From Didymodactylos carnosus (lineage: Eukaryota > Rotifera > Eurotatoria > Philodinida > Philodinidae), in contig CAJNOQ010001332.1 in the NCBI GenBank assembly GCA_905250885.1, forward strand, positions 1 to 32,965: a stretch of 32,965 nucleotides of DNA. Reading direction: 5' to 3'. Position 1 is the stretch's first letter. Every line of letters starts with the position of its first letter. The position numbers were made by a program, and so were the translations under genes. The notes beneath the pieces are model-generated. The model searched no databases, was not told where the DNA came from, and saw only the letters and a program-made list of their open reading frames with translations. Shown here one piece after another: positions 10,754-19,021 of the stretch.

Positions 10754-10892
10754 CCCTTGACTTTAGTCTAGGGTCTTACAAAATAGTTGTCTGTGTGTGC
10801 GCAAAATACGGAAAAATGGTTGTCAGATATTCTATGGATAAACGAATCACAAGAGACAAAAGTAGAAAATTATTTTTTACATAAGAGAGAAC
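10754..10892 (+). repeat. dispersed repeat, copy 2
   Basis: Direct-orientation relative of 7563-7740, sharing CCTTGACTTTA, the GTTGTCTGT block, the ACGGAAAAATGG-TTGTCAGATATTC block and AATCACAAGA. It adjoins the left arm of the inverted-repeat element at 10888-11640, so it may be part of the same larger mobile element. Confidence 0.65.
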
Positions 10893-11640
10893 AAGATAAC
10901 GCTCGTCTCCACTCGCTCGGTCCCTTGACTTTAATAACCTGGATCTGCGCTACTGAACGCCCTTTCGTGACTTTTTGTGAGGATTGTTTTGAATTCAGAA
11001 ATAGTTTTAGACCTCTTGAGATTTTTGCTCTTTATATTTATATTAGATTTAGGGGTGGCACTTTCTCTTTCCTACCTCCTTTTTTTATTAACAAAAGAAA
11101 AGTTTTTCTTTTTCTTTACAACAAAAAAGAGTAAAGATATAATGCATATCTTTTCTTTCCTAAGAAAAAGGAAACTGGCACCTTTTCTTTTCCAGAAGAA
11201 AGAAAAGCAATATCTTTTCTTTTTGCAAGAAAAAGACTTTTTTTTGCACCTTTTAAGGAAGTCTTTTTCTTGCAAAAAGAAAAGATATTGCTTTTCTTTC
11301 TTTTGGAAAAGAAAAGGTGCCTCTTTCCTTTTTCTTAGGAAAGAAAAAGATATACATTGTATCTTTACTTTTGAAATAAAAGATACCACTTTATCGTTAC
11401 TCAGGAAAGGAACGGGAAAGTGCCACCCCTAATTAGATTCCGAACCTTACACATGACAACAGAAAAAGTCTAGAAGATGTCTTGGGCAGGTCTCCAGTGA
11501 GCGCCGACCGAAGGGAGGCGTGAGCGTTGTGTTCGATTTAAAAGACACCAAAGGGCGTTTGCTTGTGCAGATCCAACTTAATAAAGTCAAGGGACCGAGC
11601 GAGTGAAGACGAACGTTACCTTGTTCTTATATATGCAAGA
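10888..11640. mobile_element. inverted-repeat element with about 80-bp terminal arms
   Basis: The left arm (about 10888-10968) and right arm (about 11548-11640) are imperfect reverse complements; both contain CACTCGCTCGGTCCCTTGAC (right arm on the minus strand), GGATCTGC and an ACGCCCTTT block. Between the arms lie about 200 bases of unique sequence plus the hAT-type element 11050-11431, which inserted later. No transposase frame is present, so this is a non-autonomous element of unknown superfamily. Its exact ends and target duplication are uncertain. Confidence 0.7.
11050..11431. mobile_element. hAT-type non-autonomous element (MITE-like), 382 bp
   Basis: The ends are perfect 16-bp terminal inverted repeats TAGGGGTGGCACTTTC, flanked on both sides by the identical 8-bp direct repeat ATTAGATT (11042-11049 and 11432-11439). 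An 8-bp duplication with a (C/T)AGGGGTGGC-like terminus is characteristic of hAT transposons (known family feature). The interior has no credible ORF but contains a near-perfect second palindrome, 11147-11237 against 11261-11353, with a 23-base loop, made largely of purine and pyrimidine tracts. The whole element could fold into one long hairpin. The perfect target duplication implies relatively recent insertion. Mobilisation would require a hAT transposase elsewhere in the genome. Confidence 0.88.
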
Positions 11641-12307
11641 ACAATGTCAAACAAAATGGTGATTGAAAGAAAAACACATTTATTTCTCTACTCTTTCGAC
11701 CAACAGAATATTAGCAGAAGTCCTCTATACTGTAGTGCTACAATAACTATAAATAAATGCAAAGTTGACATATTTGCATTTTTGTCGAACCTCTGAATCA
11801 GCTCGTAATCAAAATGATTAGTAACTTTCTTTCTTAGCAAATATTTTGTTAATTACAGAAAAGTTTTCAAATCTTGTCAAGATCTTGATCAAGATTTTCG
11901 CAGGCAGATTCCTCAAAAAAACTTGACAAGATCTTAACAAGGTTTGTTGAACATTCGTTAAGATCAAGAAACTTGACACAATCTTGTACAGATATAAACC
12001 ATTTTGTCCAGGTAAAACTAAGTCCGTAGTAAAAATGGATAATTTTCCTCATAAATATCGATACGATGAAAACTGTCTCTAATCAAAATAGGTTTTGATA
12101 TAAGGAAGAGCTTCTATATAGTAGTATATCTGATGACTACGGCTGTCATAAACTAAAACAAAATGTAAAGAAAATTTTTCACTTTTAAGTGATTTAAGTG
12201 ACATGTTTAAGAGATCTTAAAAGATCTTGAAACATCTTGAGTGGATACGTGAAAGATTCAAGAATACAAGATCTTGGCTTGCTGATGTTATTTTAATCTA
12301 GCATCCG
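11641..12307. other. intergenic, with clustered AAGATCTTGA-type motifs
   Basis: No gene supported. From about 11871 to 12290 there are repeated fragments of CTTGATCAAG, CTTGACAAGATCTT and AAAGATCTTGAAACATCTTG on both strands; for example ATCTTGTCAAG at 11871-11881 can pair with CTTGACAAGAT at 11922-11932. This looks like a decayed palindromic repeat. Confidence 0.45.
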
Positions 12308-12375
12308 TAAATCCACTGTATTCTGTGTCTGTATTCTCATTGTACAGAATACAAACACAGAATACAGTGGATTTA
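12308..12375. repeat. hairpin, 30-bp arms with 8-base loop
   Basis: The left arm starts TAAATCCACTGTATTCTGTG and the right arm is its reverse complement over 30 bases with a single mismatch. The loop is CATTGTAC. No ORF explains it. Its size is that of a small fold-back element or a miRNA-precursor-like stem. Confidence 0.9.
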
Positions 12376-12991
12376 GTTTTGCAGTTTACTACAAAGCTAA
12401 GTTCATGTATTCTAATCTCTCTATTCGTACAAAATTGATTTTGTGTTTTTCAATAACTTTAATTTAAAATACTATAATGCAGAATATTTTTCCGCTTGCA
12501 TTGTGAAAGAATAGAGCTTATATCAAATACATGATACGACATTTTCAAGTCCTTTTAGTTTTCTGACAACTAGTGTTCGATGACTTTAAAAAGTATAGAC
12601 TATAGAGAAAAATTCGTCTAACAACTGTTTTTCTGTGTTTAGCCATGGACATGCATAAGACAAAAGACAATAATGGTTTGATTCAGCTGTTTTGTCATGT
12701 TTTATCCTGCGAATATTATTCTGACTTTTACTTTGTCATTAACAGCAGGCTTTTTTTCTTGTTTATGATGTCGATTTTTCGTCCTCATAGAAAGAGAAAT
12801 CAAACCTACATTCGGCCATCTCAGTTATTTTTGTGGAGAAAAGTAAAAATTATATCGTCATCAAATAACAAGAAAAAAAGCATCGTGTCAATGACGAGGG
12901 AAAAATGAGAATAATATATTTAGTCGCGAGGCAGTTTGTGTGGATAAATAGCATTCTAGTCACTGTTTTTAGAAATAAACGGTATTTATCA
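12376..12991. other. intergenic, upstream of the hydroquinone reductase
   Basis: An open frame at 12645-12908 has no family features and AT-rich composition, and I do not accept it as a gene. The stretch presumably includes the promoter and 5' leader of the gene starting at 12992; no clear core promoter element can be assigned. Confidence 0.45.
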
Positions 12992-14106
12992 ATGGCAGCG
13001 AAGAACGAACCGGTGCCTGTCAATGACAAGGGAGAGTTTGTCAGAAAAGGTGTGTAGGCCTATGTACTGAAGACATAAAACGACATATACCTTATCTATT
13101 ATAGAATCGGCATTTCGAAACTGGATAAAAGATGACGGAACAGCTGAATTCAAAGCTGAATCAAATCGTTATCATCTCTATGTATCTTATGCATGTCCAT
13201 GGGTAAGCACATGAAAACAGTTATTAGATAAATTTTTCTCTATCGTCTATTCTCTTTAGGCTCATCGAACACTGGTTGTCAGAAAACTAAAAGGACTTGA
13301 AGATGTCATCTCGTATTCAAATGTCGACTGGTTTTTGGAATTGGATAAAGGATGTGGGTGGACATTTGGCAAACGCTCTCCCGATCCACACCATTCCAAC
13401 TTTACTCATCTGAAAAATGTTTATCAGTTAAGCGATCCAAACTATGATGGTCGAGTGACTGTTCCTGTACTGTTTGATCTTAAGGTAAGCACTGACTGAT
13501 CCCGTATACGTTGTAAAAGAAATTATAAGTTTTATTTAGACTCAAAAAGTCGTAAACAATGAATCGTCAGAAATAATTCGAATTTTAAATTCTGAATTTA
13601 ATCGCTTCGCCAAAAATCCTGATTTAGATCTTTATCCCGAGTCGTTACGATCAAAAATTGATTCACTTAACGACGAGATTTATTCAAAATTAAATAATGG
13701 CGTTTATCGTTCAGGATTTGCCAAAACTCAAGAAGCCTACGAAAGTGCTTTCAATGATGTATTCAACATATTGGACAAATTAGAAGTTATATTATCAGAA
13801 TCACGTTATTTAGCTGACAGTAACAAATTAACTGAAGCGGATGTCCGTCTTTGGACAACACTCGTCCGCTTCGATCCAGTCTATGTCACACATTTCAAAT
13901 GTAATAAGAAATTAATAACAAAGGATTATCCAAATTTATACGGATTTCTACGTGAGATATATCAAATGAATGGGATTAAGGAAACAGTTAATATGGATGA
14001 AATAAAAAAACATTATTTTGCATCACACAAACATATCAATCCAGCGGGAATCGTACCGCTAGGGCCAGACGTTGATTACGATCTACCACATAAAAGAGAC
14101 AGTTGA
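12992..14106 (+). CDS. glutathionyl-hydroquinone reductase (Xi-class glutathione transferase), four exons
   Basis: Exons 12992-13049, 13105-13202, 13260-13484 and 13540-14106 join in frame to 315 aa; the introns are 55, 57 and 55 nt, all GT..AG. The enzyme reduces glutathionyl-hydroquinones to hydroquinones with glutathione, a detoxification or recycling reaction in the cytosol. Family landmarks: NDKGEF near the N-terminus, FRNWI, RYHLYVSYACPWAHR with the catalytic Cys at residue 50, GRVTVPVLFDLK, VNNESSEIIRILNSEF, DLYPESLR, NNGVYRSGFAKTQ, LTEADVRLW, and HFKCN near the C-terminal helical domain, ending in NPAGIVPLGPD. The length matches ECM4/YqjG-type proteins (about 320 aa). Start chosen because the N-terminus after ATG 12992 fits the family. 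The family is rare in animals, so horizontal acquisition followed by intron gain is likely, but that is inference. Confidence 0.95.
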
Positions 14107-15657
14107 GTGTTTAAAAGTTTTTCCTCAAGAGTAATATGATACACAGGAAGGACCACGACATTTTATTCTATTCTTTTATTTTTGTCTATTGTTCTATCCT
14201 ATTCATTGTTTATGTTGGTTTATGATAGATGTTGCGCAATCACAAGAGCCTACGTTGTTGGAATGAAAGCGCGAGGATTGTGTATATTCGCTTAGTATGG
14301 TACTGTCTGTTGTGAGTGGTCCAAAGGTTAGTATTATTTTTTGGATACAGTACTATCTAAATGAAAGCTATTACTCTGTGAAGCGCGTTGGCTGTTAATA
14401 AAATGAAACAGCAGAGAAATAATACTACTGAGAGGCCTAGGCAGTCTAGATCAGAACATCTGACTGTCGTAAGAACAAATCAGGGAAGTTGTTTCGGCAA
14501 AAATGTCCGACCAGCTCTTTGCGAAGAAAACGCAACGCCTGCTGTAAATGATTGTCGCGATTTGTTGGATTCTAGCTGCGTTCTGTTTCTGGTCTGTATT
14601 TGAGTCGTGAAAACACGTGGTGCTTTTGTTGTTCTTACGAAAAACATTTTGCGTATCGCGGAAAAAAACCAGCACATGGTATATTACGATCAACGGTTGC
14701 ATACGTTTTCTACTGAGAAGCATGTTTTTCGCGTGGAAGAAACGGTACGATCTAAATCGCTTTTTGCTTCAGTAATCGAGCTGCTGCTCGAAAAAAGCGG
14801 ATAACCTTTACTGTAGGTACAAAACAGATTCAGGAAAAATAAATTCAGGGATTGATGGTGTAATATTGAAGAGGCTGCTGTGTGGTCTGTGAGGACGCAT
14901 GGTATTCAATCATTTTTCCTATAGTGTGTTTCGGAAGATACGGATTAATAGGTAGGACTGGGACTGCTGTACGGGTAGCCTTGCATGCAAGTGAGAAAGG
15001 AGAGGGGGCAACGTGTGTTGAGTAGACAAAGCAGTGATTGATGGGAAGGCGAGTGTCGGAGGACCGCGGGAATGAAAGTTGAGAAATGAACTGGAACTCT
15101 GTTTGTCTTCTAATATGCGACTTCCAGGGATTCCACATTTTTTCCACTTGGAATTCCTCTAGGAATTCTGGAACTAGAAATGAAAGTGGGCAAGAAACGG
15201 AATTCATATATTTTCTTATCGTAAATGTATGTTGAAAACTTTTTGAAAAATGTGTGAAGCAATTGCCGAATTATTGGAGAAAAAAAATTTCTGCATAAAA
15301 GCTCAGAAAAAAATGTTTTACGGGAATTTTCGGAATTATGCTCTACTTCGATAATTTCAACGAAATTTCACGTTATGTAGACGAAGTGAGAGTGCCAGAC
15401 GGTCAATCCCGTAAGTGCGAAAATGAAAGTTTCAGTAGTGCATACTGACTCTAGAGATATCGTTGGAATTCCTAGTTGGAGTTTTGTGAAAGTGGATATA
15501 AAAAATTTTCTACAGTAAGAATTCCTGAATTTTGAAAACAATTATTTAACAGAGGTGAATTCTGTTTATAGAATAGCCGCATTCTGCTCTGTTTTTGGAA
15601 TAGCCGTCCTGCACCAGAAAGCTCGTCTAGGACTATTTCACGAAGAAGTGTTGCTAT
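14107..15657. other. intergenic, no gene seen
   Basis: The open frames at 14388-15207 overlap on both strands and carry no recognisable family pattern. Landmarks are AATAAA at 14397-14402, far downstream of the reductase stop, and GGAATTCCTCTAGGAATTC-like near-palindromes at 15150-15170. I see nothing else. Confidence 0.45.
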
Positions 15658-15915
15658 GGATCTGTCCTCTGGATTATAAGGGATTCTCGAGGTCCTCTTT
15701 CGTTTTGTCTCTAGAAAGGTTTCTCCAAAACCTTTAGAAGTAGGACTTTCAGAAAACCGTGGTTTTTGGACTACATTAGTTGAGTTTAAAGTGTTTTGAA
15801 AATCACCATTAGGACATGGAACATTTTAAATAACATATTCGGATTTAGCGTCGAAAGGCGAACATTTTCAAAAAAACTAAGGGTTCACCGTGGGGATTTG
15901 GCGAGATTTCAACCG

Positions 15916-16131
15916 CTATAGGTCACCATGATCTTTTTTTCTCTTTTCACTTAGACAGACACTTAGCGTGTCAATATCAATACATAAAATATCACACCAC
16001 TTTTTTAATAACAGAGGCTTAGTCGGAAGCCGAAAAAATGCAACTGTCCGACGTCCTTTGCCAACATTACCAAACGTTTTTGAACAATCTGTCACAATAC
16101 AAGACGCCATAATATTCAGAAATATTTTCAA
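15916..16131 (-). pseudogene. THAP zinc-finger N-terminal fragment (P-element/THAP transposase-like)
   Basis: The 71-aa minus-strand frame probably begins at the internal Met of MASCIVTDCSKTFG. It shows the first half of a THAP domain: Met-x-x-Cys, a C-x4-C pair, the FFRLP motif about 17 residues later and the invariant Trp in KKWC. The second half (C-x2-H and the AVPTIF-like end) is missing; the frame runs into the inverted-repeat arm and stops. A sequence similar to its tail (CLSEK followed by basic residues) recurs on the opposite strand at 16190-16220, which fits an inverted duplication of one ancestral coding region. THAP domains bind DNA in P-element transposases and in host factors; in this repeat context a transposon origin is more likely. 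Confidence 0.6.
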
Positions 16132-16766
16132 AACAAGTTAGAAGTGAGATAGGCACTTTTTAAGAAGACGAAGTCTAGTCTAGACATCGTCTGTCTAAGT
16201 GAAAAGTGAAAAAAAGATCTACACGAAGACGAATATCCTTCATACAGCAGCCAACTTCATCGCTAGTGCTGAAACATCTTATTTTTATTGTTTATACCCA
16301 TTAGTGCTTCGAAAAAGTTCGCCAGAAAAGTTTTAACCGGAAAAATAGAGGACTTAAAGTGAAATTAAAAGGAGGTTTTCCGAAGATCTCCTAAAAAACT
16401 TTGACCATGTGGTATTAAAATCTCGCCAAATCCCCACGGTTGTTCAGTTTTTAATTCTCTATCCAACCACATTTGAACCGAATGTTCATCTCTTAGCGGA
16501 GCTGACCCACATTCATTTTAAAAAAAGCTGAATGTTTGAAATTTTAAATTCAACTGAAAAATTGAAATTTTGAGTTGAATCCTTAGTTTTTTTTCAAAAT
16601 GTTCGCCTTTCGACGCTAAATCCGAATATGTTATTTAAAATATTCCATGTCCTAATGGTGATTTTCAAAACACTTTTAATTCAACTAATGTAGTCCAAAA
16701 CCCACGGTTTTCTGAAAGTCCTACTTCTAAAGGTTTTGGAGAAACCTTTCTAGAGACAAAACGAAA

Positions 16767-16822
16767 GAGGACCTCGAGAACTTCTTATAACTCAGAGGAC
16801 CTCGAGAACTTCTTATAACTCA
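16767..16822 (+). repeat. two tandem copies of a 28-bp unit
   Basis: The unit begins GAGGACCTCGAGAACTTCTT and is repeated exactly, followed by a third GAGGAC. It lies in the right arm of the fold-back element; the left arm has only one, diverged copy, so this duplication arose after the arms formed. Confidence 0.9.
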
Positions 16823-18405
16823 GAGGACAGCTTCAGAATCTAGTGGGATTCGGAGATAATTTTTTCACGTGGAAGACGCCTGTTCTGTCGTAGTAAATTC
16901 TAACTCAAAATTTCCCTATTGCTGGAATTTTTGAAGGAAAGATAGAGAAACGGATCGTTTTTGGAAATTCCGAGATACGGGATCTGACGACTCACTCAGT
17001 AAATTTACGATTATAAAATAAGTAGCTTCAAGATGACCAACTGACATGCGAATAGCTGATGTAATAGTTAATGATAAAGTATTATTTTCATACATACATA
17101 TTTCGTCATTTGGTATCGATAATCTTATCGACATGTTTCTATTTACTTTTCCAAGTGACAATTAGATTTTATAATGTCTTTTACTTCTGATATACTGATA
17201 ACAAAAGTGGTTTTTGTTTCTTTCGTTTTACTGAAGCACATTCCCTTGCAGAATAGTATGATTTATTAGTTTTTATTTTGTATGATATGAAGTGACTGCA
17301 TAAAAGAACGAAAAAAAGGTAGTAAAAGACTTTTCTGTGGGCTGATAGAAATACATCTAGAAACAGGACGATCGCCATTTATTTCTCAGACTAGCCCAAA
17401 GGTACGTAATTAACAAAACGGTCAAAAACGCTACATCAGAATCCAAAATGGAACTAAATTTTATTTTGAAAACAGAAATAAATATTTAACAACAAATTTT
17501 AGTCCATTTTGAGTTCACAGTTACAGCATAAACTTGGAAACATCTGGTCTGTGGACGTTGATTTGTTGTTTTAAAAATTGTTGGATATGTTGAAATAAAC
17601 GCATTCATTTGACAATCAATTACAATTGATTTTGCACTATCAAGTATTTTAAGAAAACATGTTTGAAATATTGTATAATTACCACATGCTAGAGAATATG
17701 TTTGACCTTATTTTGACACTTTTGACGTTTTTTTGTCACAGCGGCACGGTTTTTCTTTGATTAATATAGATTAATTAGAATAGTTTCGAACTCAAAAAGC
17801 TATCACATCTTGTAGAGCAAACAATTTTCTACAAACCGGTATACTTGTTCAATTTTTACCAGCTCATGTTCACTCGTTTAGACACGCCTTTTAGATAGCC
17901 CCCAAATCGATTTTTTGGAGTGTTTGTACAACAGCTGTATTTTCATAGCGAATCCACGTTCAGAGCCGAGACACTTTTCGTTTTGTAGAGAAATGTTTAA
18001 TCTACTTAATTATCTGTTGTCATTTTAGATTAGTTTGTAGCTTTATTGCAATAATCTTTTGAAAAAGAGTGAAAAGGGGGACTGTTAGCTGGACAAGCCG
18101 CAATAGTGTGTTTTCAACTTATTAAAAGAAAGGCAAATCAAAATGTTTCCGTTCCGAAAACAGGAGCCGTCTAAGAAACCGCGGTTCCAGTTCCCGATGA
18201 AGAACCGGAAATAGCAGAACCGCGAAGCGAACATTGCTAGAGAAGAGCTGGAATGAAATGCTAAACGTACAATCATGTAAATAAATCAATAGACTCAGCC
18301 ATAATATTTTTATTTTCAAGAGTTCCAGAAAAAATTAAAACGGCAAGAAGAACCACACATAATGCTTTCTATTCTTTCTTTTTTGATTTAATGTGTGTAT
18401 ATTTG
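16823..18405. other. intergenic, no gene seen
   Basis: No supportable gene. A minus-strand stretch at about 16990-17130 reads like short coding sequence but has no recognisable family and stops upstream, so it stays unassigned. Bases 18130-18260 contain several GAACCGG/GGTTCC words resembling the ends of the fold-back element that follows. Confidence 0.4.
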
Positions 18406-18900
18406 CATCAGTTCCAGCTCTCAGTGATGAAACTGGAGCTGCGCAGAACCGAAAAAGTTTCAGAAGCTCTTTGTCAGACTGATGTAGATCCTCTGGAATG
18501 TACAGTGAAGTGTCTTTGTTAGCATTGTTTCTGACTCTCAATCGAGTTTTCTTTTAGAAGGTAGGAACTGTTAGATCCTTTCTTACTGAGGGAACTTTTT
18601 AACTCTCTTTTTTCCTTGCGCCCTAAAGGCTTTCTGATGAAATATTCCTCAGCTTAAAAGCTTCTGAGACTCATAGAAAACACTTTTCTTCATTAGAAGC
18701 CGGTCTTCGGTTTTTTTTTCAGATCTTTACTCAAAATATTTTTAAAATTCAAGCTTCTCAATGGAAGACGATACAGAGTCGCCGCTAATACCATTTTGCG
18801 ATAGGCACTTTGTTTTACACTCCAGAGGATCTAAATTGATCTTAGTACAACTTCTGAAAGTGTTTCGGTTCTGATTAGTCCACTGCTTTGGAACTAGCAC
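18406..18900. mobile_element. fold-back element family 1, copy A (about 495 bp)
   Basis: The left end (AGTTCCAGCTCTCAGTGATG) and right end (minus strand, TAGTTCCAAAGCAGTGGACT) are related, and each is followed by CAGAACCGAAA, then an (A/G)(C/G)TTTCAGAAG block, then a GATCCTCTGGA block, making long imperfect inverted repeats. The centre (18540-18690) matches the centre of copy B at 26250-26420 on the other strand. No transposase. The element lies just downstream of the phospholipase D gene. Confidence 0.75.
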
Positions 18901-19021
18901 ATACCTATGTCCGATAAAATAATTTTATAAAAGTTTGGAAGAAAAAAACAAACAAACAGTGTAACTAAGTAAAAAACACTAGCAATGAAAGTTCTTTGAG
19001 CGAGCCACAACGATAAATGTC

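Larger units (their letters stand above)
15658..16822. mobile_element. long inverted-repeat (fold-back) element enclosing a THAP-domain fragment
   Basis: The left arm (about 15668-15912) and right arm (about 16417-16795, minus strand) are near-identical reverse complements, sharing for example CGAGGTCCTCTTTCGTTTTG, CACCATTAGGACATGGAA and GGATTTAGCGTCGAAAGGCG. The right arm carries about 130 extra bases between the AACTAAGG block and the innermost CCGTGGGGATTTGGCGAGAT block. Within the loop, 15931-15963 and 16190-16220 form another inverted pair. The distal right end has a 28-bp tandem duplication (16767-16822). The only coding trace is a THAP half-domain at 15916-16131. Element ends and target duplication are not certain. 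Confidence 0.75.

Noticed and set aside
10977..11432. ORFs of 105-151 aa on both strands
   Set aside because: They translate the palindromic purine/pyrimidine tracts of the hAT-type element; near-mirror Lys/Phe sequences on the two strands show they are by-products of the palindrome.
12645..12908. 87-aa ORF upstream of the hydroquinone reductase
   Set aside because: No family pattern, AT-rich composition, and no splice that adds it sensibly to the gene starting at 12992.
16916..17161. Minus-strand ORF with a coding-like middle part
   Set aside because: No ATG at its apparent start, stops just upstream, no recognised family; too weak to annotate.
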